Part shown: piece by piece, positions 1 to 8,327 of the stretch
Layout of the letters: each line of letters begins with the position of its first letter
How positions within the stretch are numbered: position 1 is the first letter of the stretch
Assembly (NCBI GenBank): GCA_017948555.1
Contig: JAFMYY010000013.1
Span: 105,895-169,894, forward strand
Origin: Cesiribacteraceae bacterium YIM B00369
GTDB taxonomy: Bacteria > Bacteroidota > Bacteroidia > Cytophagales > Cyclobacteriaceae
DNA length: 64,000 bases
Direction of reading: 5' to 3'
Program-made: the position numbers and the translations under genes
The notes under the pieces: model-generated
Seen by the model: only the letters and a program-made list of their open reading frames with translations
What the model was told of the DNA's origin: nothing
Database searches by the model: none

Positions 1-471
1 TTAATATTGTAAAAATAAATTTTCATGTACAGGTTTACAGGCTTTTGCATTCGGAGCCATCATTATGCAGGGAAATTCAAGGCCATTTAAAAACGTCAGT
101 GTCCATCCTGCCGGATAAAAAGCTCCCGGTTTCCGGTGCTTTATAATTTAGCCAAAGATAAGTGCGGAAGGAAAATAAAACTCCGCGACTGATTAACTAT
201 AAAGAAAGGAAGAAAATTACAAATATTCCAGCTTTTTCCTGTCAGCAGTCAGCGGATAGAAAAAGGAAAGCTTTAAGTTAATTATCTGATCCGTTAAACA
301 CCCTCAGAGTTCTTATAATGATAACAAAAATAAACAATGCTCCCCCTTATTCTTTTATTATACTACACTTTCCATGGCTTATTGGTTCTTCTGTTTTTTG
401 AAGTGAATTCCGGAGCCGGTTAAGTGAGTAAATGAACAAGATACATTAACTGATTTACACGTAATTCCTTT
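1..471. other. Non-coding stretch at window start
   Basis: I see no convincing gene here. It is AT-rich and precedes the DUF4199 gene. I could not place a good TTG-N19-TAnnTTTG promoter in it. A gene belonging to the left of the window may have its control region here, but nothing in view supports that. Confidence 0.4.
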
Positions 472-978
472 ATGTTTAAAATAGCACTTAAGTACGGAAT
501 ACTCATCGTTGTTTTTATCTTTTTATGGGTTTCTCTGGAGTATCTGGCAGGAGTTCATACAGATTATATTCAGTACCATCCCGTAGCTACTCTTTTATCG
601 CTTGTAATACCTCTTGTGTTCCTGTATTATGCAATGCGTGAGTCGCAGAAAAAGTATGAGGGTCACTTTAATTATATTGAGTCATTTAAGGTTGGTGTTA
701 TGGTTACGTTTATTGTGGCCATTCTCAGCCCTTTGGGCCAGTGGCTTTTTCATACTCTTGTTTTTCCCGGCTTTTTCGATTCTATGCGGGCATACTCCGA
801 AGCGCAGATGCTCTCAGAGGGAGTGGATGCCGAAGTAGCCCGCAGAGATGCTGCCGGAGATTTTAACCTGGCAAGCTACCTGATGCGGACTTTTCTCGGG
901 GCTTTGGTTGCCGGAGTGGTAATGTCGGCTTTGCTTGCACTTTTTGTGAGAGACAAAGAGCTCCCGAAGGGTGGGTGA
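472..978 (+). CDS. DUF4199-family membrane protein
   Basis: A 168-residue integral membrane protein of the DUF4199 type common in Bacteroidota; its function is unknown. Hydrophobic segments lie at about residues 9-27, 38-53, 72-95 and 140-160, giving about four membrane helices. A polar, acidic stretch at about 105-135 between helices 3 and 4 is typical of the family. The first ATG fits the start of helix 1. It stands alone, with opposite-strand genes downstream. The family call rests on the helix pattern and the SYLMRTF-type stretch before the last helix. Confidence 0.7.
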   Translation: MFKIALKYGILIVVFIFLWVSLEYLAGVHTDYIQYHPVATLLSLVIPLVFLYYAMRESQKKYEGHFNYIESFKVGVMVTFIVAILSPLGQWLFHTLVFPGFFDSMRAYSEAQMLSEGVDAEVARRDAAGDFNLASYLMRTFLGALVAGVVMSALLALFVRDKELPKGG

Positions 979-1075
979 AAAATACGGGAAAAGGCCAGCC
1001 GGTTATAAAGTGATCAGCAGACCTGCCAGGTGTGGGAAAGTGCTTTTCTTATACTTATGGAAGAGGCAGTGCTTA

Positions 1076-1285
1076 TTACCTGCCGCCTGAGTTGTTGTTT
1101 TTGATAAGGCCTATTCCGGTGGAAAAGAATATAAATCCTAAAATGCCCACCACCAGAGCTTCCCACCCTTCCACTGCTAAGCCAAAAAAGGAGCTGGCTC
1201 CATCCAATACAATAATTACAGCAAATACAAGAATAGCCGCACCTGCCAGGGTGAAGAGAGTGCCAAAAATTTGTTTGAGGTCCAT
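1076..1285 (-). CDS. Small two-helix membrane protein
   Basis: A 69-residue protein, read from the ATG at 1285 (start MDLKQIFGTLFTLAGAA). A longer open frame runs upstream to 1510, but the added 75 residues are low-complexity and overlap the end of the neighbouring lipoprotein gene, so the inner start is preferred. Two hydrophobic segments (about 6-24 and 38-57) flank a short loop, and the tail is polar (KNNNSGGR). It looks like a small inner-membrane protein of unknown role. It lies 145 bp downstream of the lipoprotein gene on the same strand and might be co-transcribed with it. Confidence 0.55.
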   Translation of the reverse strand: MDLKQIFGTLFTLAGAAILVFAVIIVLDGASSFFGLAVEGWEALVVGILGFIFFSTGIGLIKNNNSGGR

Positions 1286-1430
1286 AAAGTTTTGTTTCTT
1301 TTGTATAAAAGAAAAGGATGGGGATTTGTTTAAGTTCCGGATAGGTAAAAGTGCTTCAGGCAAGTCCGGGAAAGACGGATTACCGTGAAAAAGGAAGTAA
1401 TTAATGCCCTGTTGTGCCTTATAGGAAAGG

Positions 1431-2165
1431 CTACTTTTTCTTAATGGTTTGTACTTTAACGGCGGTATAATACAGGGTGGTGGTAGCTTCAAAGCCGGAA
1501 TCTGTACCAACCATTATCCACAATTCTCCGGCTTCGTTTGTAGTTACAGCTAAGGGAGTGGAATGCGTACGTTCAATAAAGGTGTAGCGGAATTCTTCCA
1601 GCTCAGTGCCAATATTTCCCAGAACAAGCATATCCTTACCTCCCTGAGACTGGTTTCCCTTGTCGAATTTAGTCAGCAGGTAAGGTTTTTCCCCTGTGTT
1701 GTCCTGTATAAGTTCAGGCTCTGTGGTAAGCGCTCCGGCCTTCAGGTAAACCGAACTTCCGGGACTTCCTCCTACTCCTACAGAGTTACGGGGGGCATTA
1801 GAGGCAAGTTCAACTTTAAACCTTAGCTCATAAGTGGTATTAGGTTCCAGTCCGTCCAGCTTCCGGTAAAGGAACATAAAAAGATCATCGCTATGGTTGT
1901 TTCCGCTGATCCTGATGGAAGGCTTTTCTTCTCCTGCTTCCGGGGGTACTGTGGCAAAACCCCATTCTAATTTGTAAAACTCCTCTTCTCCTGCAGGATA
2001 GTCTGCAAAACCAGCTTTCCAGTTTTGGGCCTCACTTTCTGAAAAGTGGAGGGCATAATTAAATTCCAGGTCTTTTTCCTCAGGGGCATCAATATCATCT
2101 ATGCTGCAGCCCGCAAGAGTGGCTGCTGAGCAGGAAATTATTATAAACAAAAGGAGCTTATACAT
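1431..2165 (-). CDS. Predicted lipoprotein, unknown function
   Basis: A 244-residue secreted protein. The N-terminus has a signal peptide ending in a lipobox (TLAGC, Cys about residue 20), so lipid attachment at the outer membrane or periplasmic face is expected. The mature part is rich in beta-type sequence with alternating polar and aromatic residues (about 90-240) and an LEPNTTYELRFKVE segment like a carbohydrate-binding or fibronectin-like fold. No catalytic motif was recognised. The function is unknown. Confidence 0.65.
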   Translation of the reverse strand: MYKLLLFIIISCSAATLAGCSIDDIDAPEEKDLEFNYALHFSESEAQNWKAGFADYPAGEEEFYKLEWGFATVPPEAGEEKPSIRISGNNHSDDLFMFLYRKLDGLEPNTTYELRFKVELASNAPRNSVGVGGSPGSSVYLKAGALTTEPELIQDNTGEKPYLLTKFDKGNQSQGGKDMLVLGNIGTELEEFRYTFIERTHSTPLAVTTNEAGELWIMVGTDSGFEATTTLYYTAVKVQTIKKK

Positions 2166-2253
2166 AGAAAGGCAGTTTTATGTATTATCTGACACACAAA
2201 ACTGCCTTCTGGTTGTAAGCAGTAGTAAAAAAAGAAGAATCAGGTATTTTTTA

Positions 2254-2919
2254 CTATTCCTCTCTTTTATCGTTTTCTGCTTTTTTTCCAGGTGTTAGTA
2301 CAGGGCCCGATAAGTTTGCTTTTTGAGTATCCTGCTCGCGTCTGTCAGCTGTCGGGCGATCGGCCTGTTGGTGCATTCGTTTTTGTTCAGCCTCTATTTT
2401 CTTTTCCGGTGTAAGTATATCGCCACCCAGGCTTACCCGCTCATTGTTAACTACTTTAGTTACTGAATCAGATTCTTTTGCAGTGTCAGGTTCTGTTTCA
2501 TCTGCTTGTTCCTCCAGTTTGTGCAGGAAGAGTTCCTTCTTTTCCTGAAGCGGGTCCCGTTCCATAGAAGGTTCCTGAATGTCCCCCGGGCTTTCAATTT
2601 CGTTAGCAGGGGTGGAATGGTTTTCTGCCTGGCTTAGCTGGCTTTCGAGCATTCTTATTTTGGCCCTCAGTTGTTCAATTTCCTGTTCCGGCGATAAGCC
2701 GCTACTTTTGAATTTTGAAGAAAAAGAGCGGGCCTGGTCTTCAATTTCCTGCGTCTGGGCCTTTGTTTTGCTGGTAAAGTCTTCCACAATCCGTTTGCCT
2801 TCTTCCTCAGAGATCTTCCTGTCGCGGATCAGTTCATTTACCATTTCCTGAAGTTTAGTGCTGGTTTGTGCAATCATTCCAACACTGGTATAAATAAATT
2901 TTTTTATTGCATCTTCCAT
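2254..2919 (-). CDS. Phasin-like coiled-coil protein
   Basis: A 221-residue, highly charged protein. Residues about 1-65 (a helix with VNELIRDRKISEEEGKRIV) resemble phasin-family (PhaF/PhaI-type) proteins, and residues 75-100 form a short leucine-rich coiled coil. The rest, to the C-terminus, is low-complexity and rich in E, K, Q and D. It contains two imperfect copies of a GxxLTPxKK motif near residues 165 and 205. No polyhydroxyalkanoate synthesis gene is in the window, so a granule role is not supported by context. The phasin label is by likeness only. Confidence 0.55.
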   Translation of the reverse strand: MEDAIKKFIYTSVGMIAQTSTKLQEMVNELIRDRKISEEEGKRIVEDFTSKTKAQTQEIEDQARSFSSKFKSSGLSPEQEIEQLRAKIRMLESQLSQAENHSTPANEIESPGDIQEPSMERDPLQEKKELFLHKLEEQADETEPDTAKESDSVTKVVNNERVSLGGDILTPEKKIEAEQKRMHQQADRPTADRREQDTQKANLSGPVLTPGKKAENDKREE

Positions 2920-3452
2920 GTCTGGCTGAATATTTTGTAAGTAATTGGTTTACATTGATTTGTGGCTTTTGTGCCTCTTAAATTAATTCTACGAAATGCC
3001 AAAAATTAAGTTTTTATCACGCAAAATGGCCTTAAATGAGGCATGGGGCTTATGTTTCCTTCCTAACCATGCAGTGAAAAACACGACTTTCCTTTATTTA
3101 AAATCTCCACACTACACAGCCGGAAGACTGACTTACCTGGTGTGTAAATAAATAATATTACTGCCTCTATACCTTATTTATTTTCAGGTTTTGAGAAAGG
3201 GCCGATTTGGGAAATTTTATAAGGATGCTTCCGGGTAATGTGGGTCTTTTTTTTGCTTATAAAGAATTGGTCAGCATAAAATTTTACAGGTAATTGCGGG
3301 GAGTCTGAAATTCTGATTTAATGGAGGAAATTCTTAACAACTTTGTAGGAATAAGTGCGTTGTATATGCAAAGTTTCCTGCACCGGACTTTTGGCGGAAA
3401 TTTCACGTATTTGAATATTTATTTAAAGTGTTTAATGAAAAATTTTTTTAGC
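2920..3452. other. Intergenic region before the outer-membrane barrel gene
   Basis: About 530 bp without a supported gene, between a leftward and a rightward gene, so it should hold divergent promoters. An open frame from 3321 runs in frame into the barrel gene, but its first 44 residues precede the signal peptide and are judged to be 5' leader. No strong promoter or hairpin was found. Confidence 0.4.
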
Positions 3453-4124
3453 ATGAAAAAAATCTATTTAACCTTATTTGCAATGATGGTGGCTACTGCG
3501 GGCGTAATGGCTCAGGGCCAGGTAGGCATTAAGGCAGGCTTTAATGTGGCTACAACTAACGATGAGTATGAGGTTGACGGAGATGAGCCCTGGAGACCGG
3601 GATTCAATATTGGGCTGGCATCCCAGTTCAGGTTAGGGGAAGTTTTTTCTGTTGCCCCTGAGCTTATTTACACACAGCGTGGTTTTAAAGAAGAGTACAC
3701 CGGAGGTGTGGTGGTAAGAGAGGCACGTTTTGATTATCTTAGCCTTCCTGTATTATTCAGGCTCCAGTTTGGCGATGTGCTGAAAGGATATGTAAATGCA
3801 GGACCTGTTTTCAGCTACTGGCTGGGTGGAAAGCAATCTGCTACCGGTACAATTGCAGGCAGACAAATTACTGCAGCATATGAAGAAAGCATCACTTTTG
3901 ATGATTTGGATGAGGATTATGCCTATGATGCTAACCGTTTTGAAATAGGGGCTTCAGTTGGTGGCGGTATTATGCTGGATACTGAAGGAGGAAGTTTTTT
4001 AATCGATCTTCGCTATACGCAGGGCTTTGGCGACATAGCCAACGGAGTTAATCTTTCAGAGGGTAAATTCAGAAATCAGGTAGTAGGTGTATCTTTAATC
4101 TACCTTGTTCCTTCCGTAAGATAA
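3453..4124 (+). CDS. PorT-like outer-membrane beta-barrel protein
   Basis: A 223-residue outer-membrane protein read from the ATG at 3453, which gives a clean signal peptide (MKKIYLTLFAMMVATAG, cleavage after VMAQ). An upstream in-frame ATG at 3435 is possible. The mature chain shows the alternating amphipathic strands and glycine-rich turns of the OMP_b-brl_2 / PorT-like family: VGIKAGFNVA at the start, VAPELIYTQRGF, LSLPVLFR, IDLRYTQGFGD, and a last strand ending in VGVSLIYL. Such eight-stranded barrels are numerous in Bacteroidota and mostly unassigned. The gene is monocistronic, with its own terminator. Confidence 0.8.
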   Translation: MKKIYLTLFAMMVATAGVMAQGQVGIKAGFNVATTNDEYEVDGDEPWRPGFNIGLASQFRLGEVFSVAPELIYTQRGFKEEYTGGVVVREARFDYLSLPVLFRLQFGDVLKGYVNAGPVFSYWLGGKQSATGTIAGRQITAAYEESITFDDLDEDYAYDANRFEIGASVGGGIMLDTEGGSFLIDLRYTQGFGDIANGVNLSEGKFRNQVVGVSLIYLVPSVR

Positions 4125-4155
4125 AGAAATTTAAGATAGTGGTTTATGATGATGG

Positions 4156-4190
4156 AAAGGCCCTTGCTTGTAATGAGCGGGGCCTTTTTT
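4156..4190 (+). terminator. Rho-independent terminator of the barrel gene
   Basis: AAAGGCCC at 4156-4163 pairs with GGGCCTTT at 4080+100 (positions 4180-4187), followed by a T run. It lies 30 bp past the stop codon of the outer-membrane barrel gene. Confidence 0.75.
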
Positions 4191-4246
4191 GTGGAATCAG
4201 ATATTAGAAATTTTCTTTGGCAGTTAAATTCTTTTGTTGCGTTAAT

Positions 4247-5056
4247 TCATAATTGTATTGCCTGAATATAACGCTTCACCGATTTTTCAAAGGCCTCTTT
4301 TCCGCCGGAGAGAATGTTGCGATCAAACCAGCCTCCATATATTCTGTCGAATGGCAAGTCTTTAAGGGTATTGTAAATATGGGTAACTTTCCTTTCCGAC
4401 ATAGGAATCAGGTTAGGAAAGCTATACATGAAGCTCACATATTTTCTGTCCATAGTAACATGGAGTGTATCGCTGCCGAAAACGGCTCCCCGGCCCCCTG
4501 CTCCATGGGGGTAAAAAAGCACACTGCTTCCCGGGAAATGACCTCCGCAATGAAGTACCTGAATTCCTTCCCAAAGGTCGAAAAACGGGCCTTCCCAAAA
4601 ACAGATTTCGAATGATGGGCGCATGACCCACTCCCTGTCGGCGGTGTGAATATATATAGGTACTCCGCCAAAAGCCTGGCTCCACTCCACGGCAGCTCCA
4701 TAAAAGTGAGGGTGCGAAAGGGCTATGGCATTTAAACCTCCCAGTTCTTCAATAAAGCCAATGGTGGAATCATCAATTAATGGCAGTGCATCCCATAATA
4801 AATTGCCCTGCTGCGATTGAATTAATAAGGCTCTTTGCCCGATAGCAAAATCAGGTTCTATGGAAATACCAAACAACTTAGGCTCCAGCTGACGAATCGT
4901 ATTGCTGTAGGAATTTGATAATTCCTGCATGCTTGTCCACTGCTGTCCTTTCCAGTTTACATACTGCCGCTCGTCTTCACAAATTAGGCACTGAGCCGGT
5001 GGTTCCTCACTGGCTGCATATTGTGTGCCACAGGTAGTGCAGAGGTAATGCTCCAT
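4247..5056 (-). CDS. MBL-fold metallo-hydrolase with N-terminal zinc-binding knuckles
   Basis: A 269-residue cytoplasmic protein. Residues 1-30 carry two Cys pairs (CTTC at about 6-9 and CLIC at about 23-26), like a rubredoxin-type zinc ribbon. The rest is a metallo-beta-lactamase-fold domain: SHPHFYGA (about 134-141) stands in for the HxHxD motif, GGHFPGS (about 190) and FGSDT (about 212) follow. The usual Asp of HxHxDH is replaced here, as in one branch of the family from memory. Substrate unknown. Neighbours (MFS transporter upstream on the same strand) give no functional hint. Confidence 0.7.
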   Translation of the reverse strand: MEHYLCTTCGTQYAASEEPPAQCLICEDERQYVNWKGQQWTSMQELSNSYSNTIRQLEPKLFGISIEPDFAIGQRALLIQSQQGNLLWDALPLIDDSTIGFIEELGGLNAIALSHPHFYGAAVEWSQAFGGVPIYIHTADREWVMRPSFEICFWEGPFFDLWEGIQVLHCGGHFPGSSVLFYPHGAGGRGAVFGSDTLHVTMDRKYVSFMYSFPNLIPMSERKVTHIYNTLKDLPFDRIYGGWFDRNILSGGKEAFEKSVKRYIQAIQL

Positions 5057-5221
5057 CTCATTAATATTTTATTGCTGTTCAGGAAGTAATCTAACAAAAG
5101 TAATCTTATATCAAAATAAAATGAGCCTGTTCAGCAGGAAAGGACACCCGGGTACAGGCATTACCGGACTCTGCATATTTTCTTTCGGGTCCTAATCTGT
5201 GGGTAGGTGCACGGCTCCCTC

Positions 5222-6397
5222 TCAGGCTGTTTGTAAAGCTCTTTTATGAGCCCCTGAAAGCAGGTATATAAGCGCTCCTGCGGCTAAAACTGCCCCGATG
5301 CCAAAGGCATATGGAAAATTCGCAGGGTTGCTGCCATAAATCCAGCCGGAAATAACGGCGCCAAAGCCAATGCCTGCCTCCAGTGCAATATACATGGTTG
5401 CAAGGCCCCGGCCCCGGTGTTTTTCGTGGCTGAGGTCGACCGTCCATGCAAAAACGGTAGGGGAGCTTACACCTGTTGACAGACCAAAAAATACTCCCCC
5501 AAGGAGGAACATAAAAATACTCTGAGCTAAGCCAATGAGGAGCATACTTGCCATTAGAAAGGCAGCGCCTATTTTCAATACCGGAACACGGCCAAACTTA
5601 TCCGATGCCTTGCCTGCAAAAAAGCGTACAGCAACGGAGGCAATCGTGAAGAACATAAAAAAGATACCCCTGTTTTCAAGGCCAAGGGAATCGCTTACTT
5701 CAGGAGTAAGCGTGAGTACTGCACCATAGGAGAAGGTGGTGAGCAATAAAACTATGCAGGGAGCCAGTACTGCAGGTTCAAATATTTCTTTCTTCTTCAA
5801 CCGGAGCATCGATGGCCTGAATGGCTTTTTATCGGGATGGGTTTCGCGCATACCAGCCAGTATAATCACTGATAAAATAGCGGCAGCGGAAGAGGCGTGG
5901 AACATCATTTCAAGGGAGGCATAATTTGCCAGTGTACTTCCTATTGCAGGTCCGCAGGCCATGCCAAGGCTGCTGCAAAGCCCTATCATGCCCATTGCTT
6001 CCCCGCGCCGGGCGGCAGGCACCACATCGGCAACATAAGCAGATGTGCCGGTAGGGGTAAAGCCGGTGGAGAACCCATGTAACAGGCGGATGGCCAGGAA
6101 AGCCATTACAGTATTTGCCAACGGATACATAAAGCCCATGATAAAGCATACCGATGCCCCGAATATCATTACAGGAATACGCCCGATAGTATCAGTAAGC
6201 TTGCCGCTGAAGGGCCGTGATATGCCGGCGGTTAATGTAAACAGGCCTATTATAAAGCCAAGGTAATTCCCTCCGCCAAGGTCCTGCAGGTAATTTGGCA
6301 GTTCGGGAATAATCATGTTAAAGCTTGAAAAGAACAGGAAAGTGCTCAGGCATAAAAGGATAAATTGTAAGGTGTAGATAGATTTTTGTTCCTGCAT
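5222..6397 (-). CDS. MFS transporter
   Basis: A 391-residue major facilitator with about 12 membrane helices. Family signs are the loop 2-3 motif (GKLTDTIGRIPV, about residues 65-76) and the matching loop 8-9 motif (GKASDKFGRVPV, about 262-273), plus an RLLHGFSTGF helix-4 motif typical of drug/sugar exporters. The substrate cannot be told. It follows the ammonium transporter on the same strand but is separated from it by a strong terminator, so it has its own promoter. Confidence 0.85.
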   Translation of the reverse strand: MQEQKSIYTLQFILLCLSTFLFFSSFNMIIPELPNYLQDLGGGNYLGFIIGLFTLTAGISRPFSGKLTDTIGRIPVMIFGASVCFIMGFMYPLANTVMAFLAIRLLHGFSTGFTPTGTSAYVADVVPAARRGEAMGMIGLCSSLGMACGPAIGSTLANYASLEMMFHASSAAAILSVIILAGMRETHPDKKPFRPSMLRLKKKEIFEPAVLAPCIVLLLTTFSYGAVLTLTPEVSDSLGLENRGIFFMFFTIASVAVRFFAGKASDKFGRVPVLKIGAAFLMASMLLIGLAQSIFMFLLGGVFFGLSTGVSSPTVFAWTVDLSHEKHRGRGLATMYIALEAGIGFGAVISGWIYGSNPANFPYAFGIGAVLAAGALIYLLSGAHKRALQTA

Positions 6398-6481
6398 AAT
6401 AGTTTATAATTCTTCAGCCACTATTTTCTGCATACGGCAAAACAGATCAGCAGTTTATGAAATATCGTTCACTATAAAGTT

Positions 6482-6536
6482 AAAAAAAATTAACCCTCCC
6501 TTTTTCTTCTGCTTTTGAAGAAAAGGGGAGGGTAAA
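6482..6536 (-). terminator. Strong rho-independent terminator after the ammonium transporter
   Basis: Read on the minus strand, a long stem pairs TTACCCTCCCC-type sequence near 6536 with its complement near 6490. It includes a GAAG/CTTC inner part and is followed by eight Ts (6489-6482). It separates the transporter gene from the downstream MFS gene. Confidence 0.8.
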
Positions 6537-6570
6537 ATTCAGTGCTATTCCGGGTAATCCGGATGGTGTG

Positions 6571-7917
6571 TTATTCCACAGTCAGCTTGCCAAAAGAATC
6601 AGAGGAGTGGTCAATTGACTCAAGGTGCTGGCTAAGGTCAAGCCCCATTATTTCATGGTCTTCGGTAACACGCATAGGAATAATCCAGTTTGTAAGTTTG
6701 TAAAGCAGAATGGAGCCTCCGAAGGTAAATACAAAAACTATTACCAGGGCCAGTAAGTGGTATAGAAACAAGCTGGTTTCTCCGGTTATCAGCCCGCCCT
6801 CTTCTTTGGCAAAAATACTTGTGGCAATCATACCTACAATACCACCTACTCCGTGGCATGGGAATACATCGAGGGTATCGTCCAGGGTAGATTTGGTTTT
6901 AAGGTGAAGCGCCCAGTTACTGATAATACTTGCGATAATACCTATAAAAAGGCTTGGGCCATATTCAACAAAACCGGCAGCGGGGGTAATAGCCACAAGG
7001 CCCACCACGGCACCAATGCAGGCGCCAAGTGCCGATGGCTTCTTTCCTCTTACAGTATCCATCAGTATCCAGGACATCATGGCTGCAGCTGAAGCGAGGT
7101 TGGTATTAATAAAAGCAGTAATTGCAAGTGAGTTGGCGCCCAGGGCAGAGCCGGCATTAAAGCCGAACCAGCCAAACCACAGCAGGCCGGTGCCAAGCAG
7201 TACGAAAGGAATATTTACCGGCTTGTGCTCTTCGTTCGACAGGTGAGACTTTCTTCTGCCCAGGAGCATTGCACATGCAAGGGCAGCAAATCCGGCAGAA
7301 ATATGAACTACGGTACCACCGGCAAAGTCAAGTACGCCCCATTGAAAGAGGAATCCTTCGGGGTGCCATGTCCAGTGTGCCAGCGGGCAGTATATTAATA
7401 AGCTGAAAAGGCATATAAAAAGCAGGTAGCTCCAGAAGCGGACACGCTCAGCCAAAGAACCTGTAATAAGGGCCGGAGCAATTATAGCGAACTTTAGCTG
7501 AAAAGCGGCAAAGAGCACAAAGGGTATCCCGCTCGCAATTACAGGGTGTGGTGCGGTGCCCACATTGTCAAACATGAAATAGGTCATAGGATTGCCTATT
7601 AAACCACCAATGCTATCGCCAAATGCAAGGCTAAAGCCTACTACGTACCACAATACACTAATTACTCCAAGGGAAATGAAGCTTTGCAGCATGGTGGAAA
7701 TAATATTTTTTGATGTTACCATTCCTCCATAAAAGAAGGAGAGCCCCGGGGTCATTAATAGCACAAGGCCTGCGGAGGTAATCATCCATGCCACATCGCC
7801 ACTGTTTTCAACTTCTCCTGCAGGATGGTGGGCGGGGTAAACGCTCGCCAGTACTCCAATCAGCAGTAAGGCTGTGAAAACGAACAAACCAATCCTGCGT
7901 TTTTTCTTTGCTGTCAT
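6571..7917 (-). CDS. amt: Ammonium transporter (Amt family)
   Basis: A 448-residue ammonium channel of the Amt/MEP/Rh family. The N-terminus has a basic signal/first helix, then SAGLVLLMTPGLSFFYGGM, the family hallmark. The pore histidines are seen in VVHISAGFAALA (about residue 213) and CHGVGGIVGM (about residue 354). About eleven membrane helices follow a cleavable or extra N-terminal helix. No glnK/PII gene lies next to it, unlike the usual amtB-glnK pair. It has its own promoter (8007-8037) and terminator. Confidence 0.93.
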   Translation of the reverse strand: MTAKKKRRIGLFVFTALLLIGVLASVYPAHHPAGEVENSGDVAWMITSAGLVLLMTPGLSFFYGGMVTSKNIISTMLQSFISLGVISVLWYVVGFSLAFGDSIGGLIGNPMTYFMFDNVGTAPHPVIASGIPFVLFAAFQLKFAIIAPALITGSLAERVRFWSYLLFICLFSLLIYCPLAHWTWHPEGFLFQWGVLDFAGGTVVHISAGFAALACAMLLGRRKSHLSNEEHKPVNIPFVLLGTGLLWFGWFGFNAGSALGANSLAITAFINTNLASAAAMMSWILMDTVRGKKPSALGACIGAVVGLVAITPAAGFVEYGPSLFIGIIASIISNWALHLKTKSTLDDTLDVFPCHGVGGIVGMIATSIFAKEEGGLITGETSLFLYHLLALVIVFVFTFGGSILLYKLTNWIIPMRVTEDHEIMGLDLSQHLESIDHSSDSFGKLTVE

Positions 7918-8006
7918 TACTCTTGGGTTTAATAAAACTACGTTTTAAGGAGTGGCAGCTTTTAAAGCGGGTAAACTTTAAGTGCCTTTTCTTTACAAAA
8001 TAGTTA

Positions 8007-8037
8007 CAAAAGTAAGCTGAATTTAATATATAAGCAA
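8007..8037 (-). promoter_or_regulatory. Predicted promoter of amt (TTG-N20-TACTTTTG)
   Basis: On the minus strand TTG (8037-8035) and TACTTTTG (8014-8007) are spaced by 20 bp. This is an exact match to the Bacteroidota sigma-ABfr pattern, about 90 bp before the amt start codon. Confidence 0.6.
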
Positions 8038-8254
8038 TAAAATTGCCTGAAAAGGATTGTTTTCGTACTGGTTATTTTAAAAAATGCGTGAAAAATTGAG
8101 ATAAGGATTGTAAAATCAAGTCTGCTGAGGGTTTTTCTTCTGTTTACTGCTCCCGGCTATTGAGCGGGTCAGGCAAAAAAGAAGAATTAATGAAGCCAGT
8201 GAAAAATTGAACTGCCTTCAGCCATTTCAAAGAGAATTGCAGAATTATCAGGGC

Positions 8255-8290
8255 AATAAAAAACCCCAACCATTTGCGGAAGGGGCTTTT
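8255..8290 (-). terminator. Terminator after nrdA
   Basis: Minus-strand stem with GCCCC (around 8286-8282) pairing with GGGG (8267-8264), further pairs inside, and a run of Ts (8263-8258). It sits about 40 bp past the nrdA stop codon. Confidence 0.6.
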
Positions 8291-8327
8291 CATCGTTTGT
8301 AAACTAAAATGGCTAAATCACAAAATT

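Noticed and set aside
1286..1510. 75-residue N-terminal extension of the small membrane protein
   Set aside because: It overlaps the lipoprotein gene, and the inner ATG gives a sensible membrane protein start.
8231..8255. AATTGCAGAATTATC, identical to the first 15 bases of the accessory repeat core
   Set aside because: The rest of the repeat is absent, and the site is next to the nrdA terminator; it is too short to count as a fourth copy.
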